Shown here one piece after another: positions 9,285-18,511 of a DNA stretch of 44,612 bases; the stretch's first letter is position 1, and every line of letters begins with the position of its first letter. The DNA lies in the NCBI GenBank assembly GCA_026391715.1, contig JAPLDO010000147.1:1-44612 (forward strand). Direction: 5' to 3'. The notes below the pieces were generated by a model, which worked only from the letters and a program-made list of their open reading frames with translations, had not been told where the DNA came from and searched no databases. This DNA comes from Bacteroidota bacterium (GTDB lineage Bacteria > Bacteroidota > Bacteroidia > Bacteroidales > FEN-979). The position numbers and the translations under genes were made by a program.

Positions 9285-10964
9285 CTATAATTTAATTCCC
9301 CTCAAAATCTGTTGCCCCGATCCTGAAGTTATACGGATGAAATATAAGCCCGAAGAAAGGGCGTCGAAAACCTTTAATGACAGAGAAGAGTATCCCCGGA
9401 AAGTAAAATCCTCGGAATAGGTTAATTGTCCGGTTACTGTAAGTATCTCGATTTTCGCTTTGACATCAAATGTGGTTTTGTGGAACAGCGCCGGCGCTGA
9501 GTTAAAAGGATTAGGAGTAATAGAAAAGGTATCCTTTTCTCCTGCGCTTGCAGATGGAACTGATAGCAATAACCTTGCGCTCATCATATTTGGAATGCCC
9601 CAGCCGTACAACTGGTCGGGCGCCGAAGCTTTGGAAGCTGTATTCCTCACTGCATTGCGAATTTCCTGAGCGGAAAAGGTTGGGGTTGACTGCCACAAAC
9701 AAGCCACAGCTCCCGCAGTAACAGGCGACGAAAACGAAGTGCCGCTGCCCTGAACTACATTGCCCCAACCGGAAATAACGGTTGTTCCCTGACCCTGCGC
9801 AGTAACATCTGGTTTGGTGCGTCCATCGTAAGTTGGACCGGTTGAACTGAAAGAGGCATAATTCCCGGAAGCATCAACAGCTCCAATCGAAAAAACGCTG
9901 TCGCCGTCGGCTGGCGCGCCAACGTATTGCCATGCTGAACCGCCTTCATTTCCGGCGCTGTTTACAATAAGCATACCGCGGCTGGTTGCGATATCGGCAG
10001 CCCTCGTCACCGGAGTTGTATTGCCGTCAAGGTCGCTGTATGTATGATCGAATATGGGATTATCGAAAGTAGTGTATCCCAGTGAAGAATTAATTACATC
10101 AACGCCGAGGCTGTCGGCAAATTCGGCGCCGCCCGCCCAGTTGTACTCTTCTATCAGAGCTTCATAATCGGCAACTTCGGTTCTGATCAGCCAGAATGAA
10201 GCATGTGGCGCGGTTCCTACCATTTCTCCGGGCAAATTGGCGCCCATGGTTGAGAGCACGCTTGTTCCGTGAGTGTGCATATCATCTCCGAAAACGTTGT
10301 TCCCCGGAATATTGAAATCGCGTGTGCCAAGAATCTGGTTGTTCGCCCAAAGACTGTCGAAAGCCGCTATCTGATCAACGTGATAAAAACCTGCATCGAG
10401 TATGCCAATCATCATCCCCTGACCGGAAAATCCAAGGTCGTGAAGACCATCTACAGAAATCATGTGAGCCTGGTTATAAGCCTGTCCGTAACTGATGGAA
10501 CCGGTTGATTTAACCCTGGATGCAGCAAGCGCCGGTTGCAGCGTAAAAGGTGGAATTGCGGCAACCTCTCTTATCCCCTGTTTTTCGCCTGCTTTGCCGG
10601 GATGATCGCTAAGAACCTGATCAATATGATCAACAAAAGGCAATACTGAAATAGCTTCAAGCACCCCAAGATCATTGGTATTTACAACCACGGCGTTAAA
10701 CCATTTTAATGAATATACCACCGTAGCGCCTGTAGCCGCAATCTGGGCGATATAAGTTGGCGTTACGGGCAAATCCTTCATGTCAATAGAAATTCCGCTG
10801 TTTGTACGCCGTTGGAGCGACCGCTGCGTTAAAAATGCCGATGGATCCGACAATGAAAAAGGATTGTTATCCTTGTTCTTCAGAAAAACAACGTGTTTCT
10901 GTTCCTGGGCAAAGGCGCAAATGGAAAAGAGAACGACTGATAATAAAATGAAAAAACGTCTCAT
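9285..10964 (-). CDS. S8 (subtilisin-like) serine protease with T9SS type A sorting domain
   Basis: 559 residues. A signal peptide (residues 1-19, ending CAFAQ) is followed by a ~130-residue propeptide-like region. The subtilase domain spans about 180-460. The catalytic triad is visible: Asp190 in GILDAGF, His232 in HTHGTSV and Ser410 in GSGTSFSSPVTAG, with oxyanion Asn339 in NSAGNEGG. The last ~80 residues (ITPNPFNSAP to GLYFIRITSG and a basic end RGIKL) form a type A T9SS sorting domain. It is therefore probably an active protease exported to the cell surface or medium, matured by removal of the propeptide. It is monocistronic, with its own -7 box candidate upstream, and is convergent with the preceding T9SS protein. 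Natural substrates are not deducible. Confidence 0.95.
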   Translation of the reverse strand: MRRFFILLSVVLFSICAFAQEQKHVVFLKNKDNNPFSLSDPSAFLTQRSLQRRTNSGISIDMKDLPVTPTYIAQIAATGATVVYSLKWFNAVVVNTNDLGVLEAISVLPFVDHIDQVLSDHPGKAGEKQGIREVAAIPPFTLQPALAASRVKSTGSISYGQAYNQAHMISVDGLHDLGFSGQGMMIGILDAGFYHVDQIAAFDSLWANNQILGTRDFNIPGNNVFGDDMHTHGTSVLSTMGANLPGEMVGTAPHASFWLIRTEVADYEALIEEYNWAGGAEFADSLGVDVINSSLGYTTFDNPIFDHTYSDLDGNTTPVTRAADIATSRGMLIVNSAGNEGGSAWQYVGAPADGDSVFSIGAVDASGNYASFSSTGPTYDGRTKPDVTAQGQGTTVISGWGNVVQGSGTSFSSPVTAGAVACLWQSTPTFSAQEIRNAVRNTASKASAPDQLYGWGIPNMMSARLLLSVPSASAGEKDTFSITPNPFNSAPALFHKTTFDVKAKIEILTVTGQLTYSEDFTFRGYSSLSLKVFDALSSGLYFIRITSGSGQQILRGIKL

Positions 10965-11001
10965 GGTTTGTGGATATTAAAATAGGTGAGTTTTTTTTTT
11001 G

Positions 11002-11009
11002 CAAAGGTA
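11002..11009 (-). promoter_or_regulatory. Promoter -7 box for the S8 protease
   Basis: Minus-strand TACCTTTG followed by CA is a good match to the Bacteroidota -7 element TAnnTTTGC, 38 bp upstream of the ATG at 10964. The upstream sequence is A-rich without an obvious TTG at -33. The identical octamer occurs at 34772-34779 upstream of the polysaccharide locus. Confidence 0.5.
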
Positions 11010-11072
11010 ATGTAATTTCCCTTTTTCGCGCATAACGCCCTCCATTGAAATTCGGGAGTGGACATAGCGGAG

Positions 11073-12251
11073 CTAACAGTTTTTGGCAGGTAAGCCAATA
11101 TTTCTTTCAAAGCTTTTACGCACTTCTTCGAAAGACCAGCGAGCGATTATTTCTTTTGAGGCAATGCCCATTTGAATTGTACTCGCTCTTGAAACAGTCA
11201 TCTTATCTAACAATTCAACACACTGGGAAATATTGTTAGATTCGAGAATATACCCGTTTTCACCGGGTTTAATCAAATCAATCGCGCAACCCGATTTATC
11301 GCTTACCAAAACCGCTTTCCCACATACCATTGCTTCATTTACTACCAAACCCCAGGTTTCGCCAGGTCCCTGGGAAGGCAATGCAAGAATATCGCTCAGA
11401 TGATAAATCACAGGCATCCGGCTTTGGTTCTGGAATGGAAGGAAGTGAATGGCAGGATTCCCGGCAGATTTGGCTTTCAGTTGCGCTTCAAGAATTCCAT
11501 TTCCCACGAAAATATAATGAACGCCGGGCTTGTTTAACCGTTCAGCCGCCTCAAGCAGAAGCAAGGGGTTTTTCTTTGGCTCAAATTTTCCGACAAAAAC
11601 AACAGCTATATCATTGGCGCCGATTCCCAATTCTGTTCGCCATTTTTCGGCGTCGCGGCGCATTTCTCCCGAAGAATCGCCAAAACGCTTATTGTCAATG
11701 GCATGAGGAGCAAAAAAAAGATGGTCGTTGCGGAAACCATGTTTAAGATAATATTGCCGGTTATTTTCTCCCACGTAGAAAGCAAAGTCGGCGCTGCGGT
11801 AAATAAACCGGAGAAACAACCGGCGCATAGCCTGTTTCACGCCACCCGTTTCATCGAGCAAGGTTGAATCGCCCCTGAAATAAACCGGAATCTTCCCTTT
11901 GAAATATTTCATGGCATGGTAATGGGCATGGTAGTTCCAGCCATAAACGAGCAACGCGCTGGCGTCCCAATTCCTGAGCATCGGGTTCAACTGCGGACAA
12001 ACAATTCCGCGGAATGAACCTGGACCAGGATTTGATGAAACGTTGTCGGCAAATTCGTAAGAATATCCATCAAGCAAAGGGATATCCCACTGAATAGTTT
12101 TCCCGAAATCCTTGTCGAACAGGGTTTCCCGGCTCTGGCTCCAGGTATAGAATACTTTGACGTCGAGCAGTTCCGATTTCGCAAGCATAGCAAAAAGTGG
12201 GGCGTTATATTGAATCGGATGGCTGCTGATGATTGCGAGTTTGGTTTTCAT
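11073..12251 (-). CDS. Family 4 glycosyltransferase (last gene of the polysaccharide locus)
   Basis: 392 residues with a GT-B fold. The N-terminal domain begins KLAIISSHPIQYNAPLF. The C-terminal Rossmann half (about 185-380) has the GT4 nucleotide-sugar site: FVGKFEPKKNPLLLLEAA, then GETWGLVVNEAMVCGKAV with the EX7E pair, and a GENGYILE loop. It is retaining by family rule; donor and acceptor are unknown. The ATG at 12251 is preferred because the conserved core starts directly after it; ATG 12287 would overlap the upstream deacetylase gene by 20 bp. No membrane span is present, so it acts at the cytoplasmic face. It is the last gene of the minus-strand series and no clear terminator follows. 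Confidence 0.9.
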   Translation of the reverse strand: MKTKLAIISSHPIQYNAPLFAMLAKSELLDVKVFYTWSQSRETLFDKDFGKTIQWDIPLLDGYSYEFADNVSSNPGPGSFRGIVCPQLNPMLRNWDASALLVYGWNYHAHYHAMKYFKGKIPVYFRGDSTLLDETGGVKQAMRRLFLRFIYRSADFAFYVGENNRQYYLKHGFRNDHLFFAPHAIDNKRFGDSSGEMRRDAEKWRTELGIGANDIAVVFVGKFEPKKNPLLLLEAAERLNKPGVHYIFVGNGILEAQLKAKSAGNPAIHFLPFQNQSRMPVIYHLSDILALPSQGPGETWGLVVNEAMVCGKAVLVSDKSGCAIDLIKPGENGYILESNNISQCVELLDKMTVSRASTIQMGIASKEIIARWSFEEVRKSFERNIGLPAKNC

Positions 12252-12267
12252 AAAATTAAGTTTACGA

Positions 12268-13317
12268 TCAAAAACTGACTGTCCCATTACTGCGCATCAT
12301 CTGAATAACTCCAAAGCGAAGCAAATCAAAGGTATCTTCCTGCATTGACATGCCAACAGCAATCCGCGGAAGTTGTAACAATTTCGTCTGATGGGACTTC
12401 ATAACACTTGCCGAAACCGTTGTCACCGCCGTTTCAAAATTGCATTTCCGGGCAAATTCATATTCGCGTGGCGAAGCCTCCTTTTTTCCTCCGAAAGGAT
12501 AAGAAAAATGGCTGACCTTCATTCCAATCTCTTTTTCAATTCTCAGTTTTGACTGACTGATTTCATTAAAAGAATCTTCATCAGAAAGTTGCGATAACAC
12601 CGGATGACTAACAGAATGTGCGCCAATGGCGACCAGGTTGTCTTTGCTCAATTGTCGCACTTCATCCCAGCTTAAAGCAAGCTCCTTTATCGAACCATAA
12701 GGATCAACCCCGAAAATCTGACAAAACATGAGCGCCCTTTCCCTGATCGTCAGTTGGGTTCCCTCTTGTATCAGGCTGTGAATCGCGCCGAAAGTCTCAT
12801 TTTTTTCATCCGGTGAAGAACAATGAAATTGCATCGGCGCGCCAAACCATTCAAAGGAGAGTTTATGGTTCTTCAGAATGACGTCTTCAACGGTGTTCCA
12901 CCAAAGAATGGATTTATGATCCGGGAAATCTGTTGTTAAATATAAACTGAAAGGAACATCGTATTTTCTCATCAGCGGAAGCGCGTGATAAAAGTTGTCC
13001 TTAAAGCCATCGTCGAAAGTAAACGCCACAAATTTTTTCTTCAGGCTGAAACCTTTTGACGCCAACTCATCGAGACTTAGAAATTCAAAATTGTGTTTTT
13101 TGTAATATTGGATTACCTTTTCGAAATAACCGGTTGTAACTTCGAGATATGAATTTGACCAGATACGCTCCCGGTTATTTTCCGGAATAACTCTGTGAAA
13201 CATCAGTATCTGCCCTACGCCGCCGTAAATATTCCTGATTGGAAATCCGCCTGTCAGCTTCAAATATTTTGCCGCCATTTGCATGGCGCGAATTTTTCCC
13301 GACGATTTTTCTTTCAT
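12268..13317 (-). CDS. NodB-type polysaccharide deacetylase
   Basis: 349 residues of the carbohydrate esterase 4 family. Visible motifs are MLMFHRVIPE near the N-terminus, the FTFDDGF catalytic/metal motif, the HSVSH metal-binding pair in IGAHSVSHPVLS, and SYPFGG. The Asp-His-His metal triad therefore looks complete. No signal peptide or membrane segment is visible, which is unusual for enzymes acting on finished polymer and suggests cytoplasmic action on a lipid-linked intermediate. Alternatively the family member has another hydrolytic role. Its start codon overlaps the stop of the upstream glycosyltransferase (ATGA, 13314-13317), implying translational coupling. Confidence 0.88.
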   Translation of the reverse strand: MKEKSSGKIRAMQMAAKYLKLTGGFPIRNIYGGVGQILMFHRVIPENNRERIWSNSYLEVTTGYFEKVIQYYKKHNFEFLSLDELASKGFSLKKKFVAFTFDDGFKDNFYHALPLMRKYDVPFSLYLTTDFPDHKSILWWNTVEDVILKNHKLSFEWFGAPMQFHCSSPDEKNETFGAIHSLIQEGTQLTIRERALMFCQIFGVDPYGSIKELALSWDEVRQLSKDNLVAIGAHSVSHPVLSQLSDEDSFNEISQSKLRIEKEIGMKVSHFSYPFGGKKEASPREYEFARKCNFETAVTTVSASVMKSHQTKLLQLPRIAVGMSMQEDTFDLLRFGVIQMMRSNGTVSF

Positions 13318-14615
13318 CCCGCTTTCCGTTTATTCCGCGTTAAAACCTCTTCAAAAATCTTCACCTGCTCGCGGGTTTTGAAATCCGCTTTGTACTGACT
13401 GAAATTTTCCCAATTCGTTTGGGGTTGGAAAGGAAGCCTCGCGATGATCTCCTTTATTTTCGGAGCGACCTTCAAACTTAGTTCTTCCACCGATTCATCG
13501 CTGAAAGTAATGTAATCGCCGGCAGAAAGTGAATCAATAATTTTTGACACATTACTGTTTTTGTGAAAAATAGCAAGTATGTTGATCTTCGCCAGGATGT
13601 ACGGAAACAGTTTTGAGGCTGTGTAATCGGCGTCCTGCGTTCCCGGAATAATAGCAAAATCAGCCTCTTTGATTATGGTCAGCGTTTCAAAGTATGGTAA
13701 TCTTACAACCTCTTCAAAAACAATATCCTCAATTCCGAACTCCTTTGCAAGGGGCGTCACGGTTTCAACTGCGAGACGTCGTGGGGCATAACTCGTTCCG
13801 AGGAAGAAAAATCTGATGCGCTTAAAATGATCATTCGTTTTCCGGTTATCGCTCACCGATTTGAAGAGAGCGCGAATAGTAAACCACATTGGCGGCGGCG
13901 TTACGCCGACATAGACGATGTTGATGTTTTCGCCTTTCTTAAAATAGCGGTTTTGAATGTTCAGCGACTCGAGAACCTTGAAATCAATATCGGCGGCGCC
14001 GAAAGTCAAGGTGAGCGAAGGAACCTGACGAAGAACCGGATATCGCTCTTTCAGCATTTCAATATATCCGGGAGCTACGGAAATCAATCCGTCGGCGCGA
14101 GGCATGGCGTAAGCTTCAAGGCGCTTGTTTAACTGATAATCGAACCAGAATTTTTTGGGTCGTTCGGCGGGTTTGAATTTCAGATAATAGTCATTCCGCC
14201 AGGGATCCTGCATATCAACAACGAAGGGGATACCATATTTTTTCTTCCAGAGCCTGCCCATTGTCAACGATGGAAAAACAGTTGTTGAGAAATAAATCAG
14301 GTCGAAACTGTTCTTTTTGAGGTTCTGTTTTCCCCATTTCCAGTAAAACCACAACGACCGCAACCCCAGGTTTCCCAATCCGAATTTGCGGGTTAAATGA
14401 GTTGGGAACGCTGCTACATGATGGATTTCCATATTTTCGGGAATGGTTTTCAGGAGATTTTCATCCTGCGCCATTTCGATGTACTGCGGATCAACCGCCA
14501 CAACAGTTGCCTTCCATCCCAGGTTCTCAAAAAAAGGCAGACTTTGCCTCACTCGTTGCATATCGGCGGCATTTACCGGGGGAAAGTGGGGGGAAATTAT
14601 CAGAAGTTTTTTCAT
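13314..14615 (-). CDS. GT4-like glycosyltransferase
   Basis: 433 residues. The N-terminus KKLLIISPHFPPVNAADMQR is the classic opening of GT-B transferases with a glycine/proline-rich acceptor loop. VVDMQDPWRNDYY resembles the donor-side region of the GT4-like subgroup found in exopolysaccharide loci. The C-terminal half contains NIVYVGVTPPPMW and TASKLFPYILAK in place of the canonical GT4 EX7E segment, so the family assignment is looser than for the downstream gene. It is cytoplasmic by absence of spans. It overlaps the neighbouring genes by 1 bp (TGATG at 14613-14617) and 4 bp, consistent with co-translation in one operon. Confidence 0.8.
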   Translation of the reverse strand: MKKLLIISPHFPPVNAADMQRVRQSLPFFENLGWKATVVAVDPQYIEMAQDENLLKTIPENMEIHHVAAFPTHLTRKFGLGNLGLRSLWFYWKWGKQNLKKNSFDLIYFSTTVFPSLTMGRLWKKKYGIPFVVDMQDPWRNDYYLKFKPAERPKKFWFDYQLNKRLEAYAMPRADGLISVAPGYIEMLKERYPVLRQVPSLTLTFGAADIDFKVLESLNIQNRYFKKGENINIVYVGVTPPPMWFTIRALFKSVSDNRKTNDHFKRIRFFFLGTSYAPRRLAVETVTPLAKEFGIEDIVFEEVVRLPYFETLTIIKEADFAIIPGTQDADYTASKLFPYILAKINILAIFHKNSNVSKIIDSLSAGDYITFSDESVEELSLKVAPKIKEIIARLPFQPQTNWENFSQYKADFKTREQVKIFEEVLTRNKRKAG

Positions 14616-15844
14616 CAGATGATTTGCTTAATCCAACTTAATAACCAAACCTTTTGAACATCCCAGCAATAGTACGACTCTGAAATACGTAACGCAGTTT
14701 CTTTGGCAAGTCTTAGTTTTTCGGGATCCGAAGCCAGGGTTGTGATCTGCTGAGCAAGCTGTTCGGGAGAATCATGTCCGTAAAGGAAAACAGCCAAAGG
14801 CGCCTGCCTCGCAACCTCTTTTTGCCCTTCGGTATCAGAGGCAATCACGGCAATCCCGGCAAGCAGATATTGCATAATCTTATTTATGATAGTTAATTTC
14901 CGGTTGATGGGATCGTACAATTCTGCCGCTAATCCAATGTCGTGTTCTTTGATCCGGGAGATCAATTCCACATGAGGAACCAGATCGTGGAAAAACAGTT
15001 TGTGTCCTTTATCAAATGGGAATATCGCTCCAAACTCGGCTTTATAATTTCCGGTAATACTTCCTCTCAGGTGCAGTTCTATTGGCTTGGATACCATTGC
15101 GAGCGCCTTTGCAACTATTTCAAGTCCGCGGTCGGGACCGATGGTTTGTGAATACCAATGAATTGTGGTCGCATCTAAGTCGGTTCTGTCTTTATATTGA
15201 TGATAGTCGTTTTTACGTTCCGACAGGGGAAATACATTATTTAAAACATTCGGCGGTTTCGCTCCTGCAAATTCGGCAAGGGCTTTGGACAGACTCGCCG
15301 AAGTTGTATAGGTTAACAACCCGTTTTTCAAGGCAAACCGCTCATATTTCGCCATAAGTTTCGATGGTCGCCGTTTGTCCGACTCCCCTGAAAATGCATG
15401 TGAATACCAATCCTCAAAATCGAAAGCAACCTTAAATCCGGCTTTAATCAGCTTGCAGCCCAGCGCAGTAGATATTTCTTCGTGACAGATATACAAATCG
15501 GCTTTTTCCGCTTTGGCTATTCGCAGGTTCCGCCGGTATCCGTAACCCAAAGCGGAAATAGTCTCAATGCCGAAGCGGGCAACCAGTTCTTCGGCTATCC
15601 GTTTCACAATCCTGTTTTTCAGGATGGACAATTTTGAAGCCTGCCCCGGTATCAGGTTGATTGCCCCTATAAATTTTATTTCGCTTGTGTTTATGAGTGT
15701 TTTGTCCTCGTCGAGGAGTTTACGGAGCGCGAAAGTTGTAATAATGGTAACATCGTAGCCCGCTTCATTCAAAGCGCTTGCTTCCTTTACTACGCGGGGG
15801 TTCCGGCAAAGGTGACTTTGGGTGAGGATACAAACTCGTTTCAT
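14615..15844 (-). CDS. GT4-like glycosyltransferase
   Basis: 409 residues, GT-B type. It begins KRVCILTQSHLCRNPRVVKE and GYDVTIITTF, followed by an acceptor-side domain with DLYICHEEISTALGCKLI and DFEDWYSHAF. The C-terminal half has IHWYSQTIGPDRGLEIVAKA, which corresponds to the start of the donor-binding Rossmann fold, and YLLAGIAVIASDTEGQKEVA, which takes the place of the usual EX7E region. It resembles glycosyltransferases of LPS/capsule loci; sugar specificity is unknown. It sits 5 bp from the upstream GT2 gene and overlaps the downstream gene by 1 bp. Confidence 0.82.
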   Translation of the reverse strand: MKRVCILTQSHLCRNPRVVKEASALNEAGYDVTIITTFALRKLLDEDKTLINTSEIKFIGAINLIPGQASKLSILKNRIVKRIAEELVARFGIETISALGYGYRRNLRIAKAEKADLYICHEEISTALGCKLIKAGFKVAFDFEDWYSHAFSGESDKRRPSKLMAKYERFALKNGLLTYTTSASLSKALAEFAGAKPPNVLNNVFPLSERKNDYHQYKDRTDLDATTIHWYSQTIGPDRGLEIVAKALAMVSKPIELHLRGSITGNYKAEFGAIFPFDKGHKLFFHDLVPHVELISRIKEHDIGLAAELYDPINRKLTIINKIMQYLLAGIAVIASDTEGQKEVARQAPLAVFLYGHDSPEQLAQQITTLASDPEKLRLAKETALRISESYYCWDVQKVWLLSWIKQII

Positions 15845-15849
15845 GCCCG

Positions 15850-16839
15850 CTATTTTGTTAAATGTTTATGTAATTGAAAACTGAACCATTTGGCTGATTT
15901 CCATCCCAGGAGGCGCTTTATGGTTTCAATCGTTTTTCCACCAAGGACTGGAATTACCGGAGGTTGCCCCTGAGATTTGCATTTTCGCCATGCTTCGCTG
16001 AATACTTCATGGAACATCGGATACGCTTCAACGGCTACCTGCATATACTGGCTGGCAATGGCGCGCCGGAGCCGCAGATTATCTTCACGATTTAAAACAT
16101 AACTGCTTTTCAAATCAAGCGCACGGAGTTTACTTCTGAGGTTTTCGGGCTTGTGCGCCTTTGATGCAACATTGGAACCATACACAAATTTCCGGTAATA
16201 GTTCACGCCGCCACACAGGCGGATCCCTTTGCCTGCAAGCATGACGCGCGTAAAAAATTCGCCATCCTGATCGAGAAGAATCGTTTCATCCCACTCGCCG
16301 GCTTCTTTAATCAACGAAACAGGCGTGAGCCACGCGCTGGTTTGAACCATCCAGGGTAATCCGTCGGCGCCCCATAACCGGGCGAGAAATTCAGGAATAT
16401 CCTCAGTATTGTAAAGAAAGTGAGATTCGTCGGGAATTGGAACCGTAAAAGGATCAACGCCATCGCGAAAATGAACCGTTGCGCATACGGCAAGATGGTC
16501 GGGATACATCTCAAGCTCCCTTACCTGTTCGCCGATTTTATCAGAACTCAGCAAATCGTCGGCGTCGAGAAACTGAATGTATTTGCCTTTGCTCCGGTTA
16601 AGTCCATTGTTTCGCGCGCGACAGGCGCCGCCGTTTTTTTGAGAAATGATAGTTACTCTTTCCGATACATATTTCCCGGCTACCTCGAGTGTGTCATCAA
16701 CTGAGCCATCGTCAACAATAAAAATTTCGATATTGGGATATGACTGGTTAAGCGCCGAAAGCAACGTGGCTTCAATATGCTTTGCTGCATTAAATGAAGG
16801 AATTACAACAGAAACCAGCGGCAGGTCGCTTTCAGCCAT
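15850..16839 (-). CDS. Family 2 glycosyltransferase
   Basis: 329 residues from ATG 16839. The GT-A core is at the N-terminus: LPLVSVVIPSFNAAKHIEA, VDDGSVDDT (about 42-50) and the metal-binding DADD at 92-95 after KGKYIQF. The inverting GT2 fold extends to about residue 215 and the remainder is a variable helical tail. The upstream ATG at 16881 would overlap the acyltransferase gene by 50 bp and add a non-conserved extension; with 16839 the overlap is 8 bp. It is predicted to add one sugar to the lipid-linked chain on the cytoplasmic side. Confidence 0.9.
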   Translation of the reverse strand: MAESDLPLVSVVIPSFNAAKHIEATLLSALNQSYPNIEIFIVDDGSVDDTLEVAGKYVSERVTIISQKNGGACRARNNGLNRSKGKYIQFLDADDLLSSDKIGEQVRELEMYPDHLAVCATVHFRDGVDPFTVPIPDESHFLYNTEDIPEFLARLWGADGLPWMVQTSAWLTPVSLIKEAGEWDETILLDQDGEFFTRVMLAGKGIRLCGGVNYYRKFVYGSNVASKAHKPENLRSKLRALDLKSSYVLNREDNLRLRRAIASQYMQVAVEAYPMFHEVFSEAWRKCKSQGQPPVIPVLGGKTIETIKRLLGWKSAKWFSFQLHKHLTK

Positions 16840-17611
16840 CGGGATGTATTTTTTTAATGGATTTTGCCGGGATTCCGGCAAAAATCTGACCGGCAGGAAC
16901 CGATTTGGTTACTACCGATCCTGCCGCAACTACTGCGTTTTTTCCAATGACGATTCCCGGAAGCAACGTAACCCGCGCGCCAACCCAGGCGCCATCCTCA
17001 ATCGCGATGGTTCCGGTTTTAACGCCGCCTTTCCAGGCTGCGGCAGGGTTTGACTCGTAATCATGGTCATGAGTATAAAAAATGCACGAAGGACCAACGG
17101 CAACCAGTTGTCCAATCACCACATCATCGCTGGTGTCAATAATTGTGTTGTCGCCAATGTTTGATCCCGCGCCCATGATGAATTTTCCGTCATACCCCGG
17201 TTCCCTTGGAAAAATATTGCAATAACTCGATATAGAGCTGCCGTTGCCCATTTCAACTCCTTTTCCGTTGCGAAGCACGGCATGAGTCAACACCGAACAT
17301 TTTTCGCCAAGTTTGATGATAGTATCTTTTCCTGCATGGATATTTGCCGAAGGATGAATACGCGATCCGTTTCCGATGATAACCTCGCTTCCCGTTGACA
17401 AACCAATGGTTGCGCGTTTCATTAGTTCAACATTGTCGCCGAGAGCGAGCCTGCCATTTCCTTCAATGATAACCGGGAAGTGAATCTTAATGCCGCGCCC
17501 CAGCGTAGCCTGCGACAATCGCAGGTTCCAGTAGAAGAAACGTCCGATCCGGCTAAAGAGGAATTTAATGAACAAAAGTTTAATTCTGATGATGTTTCCT
17601 ATTGTTTTCAT
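16832..17611 (-). CDS. Hexapeptide-repeat (left-handed beta-helix) acyltransferase
   Basis: 259 residues. The centre and C-terminus contain imperfect hexapeptide repeats of the [LIV]-G-x-x-x-x type, such as ALGDNVELMKRATI, VIGNGSRIHPSANI and NIGDNTIIDTSDDVVIG. The classic acetyltransferase end follows: GAWVGARVTLLPGIVIGKNA, VVAAGSVVTKSVPAG and FAGIPAKSIKKI. The HDHDYE segment before the last coils matches the catalytic His region of maltose/galactoside acetyltransferase-like enzymes. It most likely O-acetylates a sugar of the polysaccharide using acetyl-CoA. It lies between two GT2 genes, with an 8-bp overlap downstream and a 3-bp gap upstream. Confidence 0.9.
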   Translation of the reverse strand: MKTIGNIIRIKLLFIKFLFSRIGRFFYWNLRLSQATLGRGIKIHFPVIIEGNGRLALGDNVELMKRATIGLSTGSEVIIGNGSRIHPSANIHAGKDTIIKLGEKCSVLTHAVLRNGKGVEMGNGSSISSYCNIFPREPGYDGKFIMGAGSNIGDNTIIDTSDDVVIGQLVAVGPSCIFYTHDHDYESNPAAAWKGGVKTGTIAIEDGAWVGARVTLLPGIVIGKNAVVAAGSVVTKSVPAGQIFAGIPAKSIKKIHPDG

Positions 17612-17614
17612 GGG

Positions 17615-18502
17615 TTATTCAGGTTTCTTCATTGCCAATGTTAATAGTTGAAAATATGAAAACGGCGTTAGTTTTTTCATCTCCCTCATGGTTTTCCGGG
17701 AATGGTTTTTTCCAACGCCAAGGATATATCTCGCCTGGTTCCAATGAAGCTTCTGAAGCGCTCTTTGCCGGTCTGCCTCTGAAAGAGGGCAGGAGTCGCT
17801 GACGATCATCTCTTCGGCACACTTAAGATATTTGAATGGAACGGTAAAATCGGTGCGGTTATTCTGCATCTCCTGCTCCTCATGTTCGCGGTACCATACA
17901 ATGCCGTGGGGCATCAAAACAACGGGGTAACGGGCTGCGAGAATATGCCACATTTCGAAATCGCCCAGAAACCGGCGACCTGTAAAACCACCTACCGCAT
18001 CAAAAGCATCTTTGCGAATAATCGCCGACAAAGGCGCTTTATGAAACAGTTGCTGTTCAAAATAATGGCGTTTGTAAGCCTCCTCCGGCGTAAGTAAAAA
18101 TGGGAAAATCCGAAATTTATCCTGTTGAAGCGAGCCAAGTCCAAAGCCTGCTTCAGGAAATTTTTCCATCCCGGCAACTAATACGTCCAATCCATTGGGA
18201 TAAATCATATCATCGGCGTCCACGTATTTAAGATACTTCCCTTTGGCGAGGCTTGCCGCTTTATTCCGGTTGGGATAATCGCCCAGATTTTTTTCGTTCA
18301 GAACCACTTTCACACGGGGATCTCTCTCAGCATAACTCTCGGCAATAGTTAAACTGCGATCTTTCGACTGATCATCAACAATAATCAACTCGAAATTTTT
18401 ATACGATGAAGCAAGTACGCTCTCCACAGCCTGATCGAGATATTTCTCGCGGTTGTAGGTGGTCATGAGTACGCTCACTAAAGGCTTTTCTGTTTGCATC
18501 AT
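17615..18502 (-). CDS. Family 2 glycosyltransferase
   Basis: 295 residues. The GT-A domain starts with KPLVSVLMTTYNREKYLDQA, has IVDDQSKDRS (about 41-50) and the metal-binding DADD at 95-98 after KGKYLKYV. The acceptor-side segment includes GGFTGRRFLGDFEMWH, with the typical Gly-rich and ED-like region of GT2. No membrane span is visible, so it is a cytoplasmic-face enzyme. ATG codons at residues 1 and 2 (MMQ) are both possible starts. It lies 9 bp downstream of the previous GT2 gene. Confidence 0.9.
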   Translation of the reverse strand: MMQTEKPLVSVLMTTYNREKYLDQAVESVLASSYKNFELIIVDDQSKDRSLTIAESYAERDPRVKVVLNEKNLGDYPNRNKAASLAKGKYLKYVDADDMIYPNGLDVLVAGMEKFPEAGFGLGSLQQDKFRIFPFLLTPEEAYKRHYFEQQLFHKAPLSAIIRKDAFDAVGGFTGRRFLGDFEMWHILAARYPVVLMPHGIVWYREHEEQEMQNNRTDFTVPFKYLKCAEEMIVSDSCPLSEADRQRALQKLHWNQARYILGVGKNHSRKTMREMKKLTPFSYFQLLTLAMKKPE

Positions 18503-18511
18503 TGAAAGTTT

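Noticed and set aside
11330-11746. 138-codon plus-strand frame
   Set aside because: It is antisense to the conserved catalytic domain of the GT4 gene and has no independent support.
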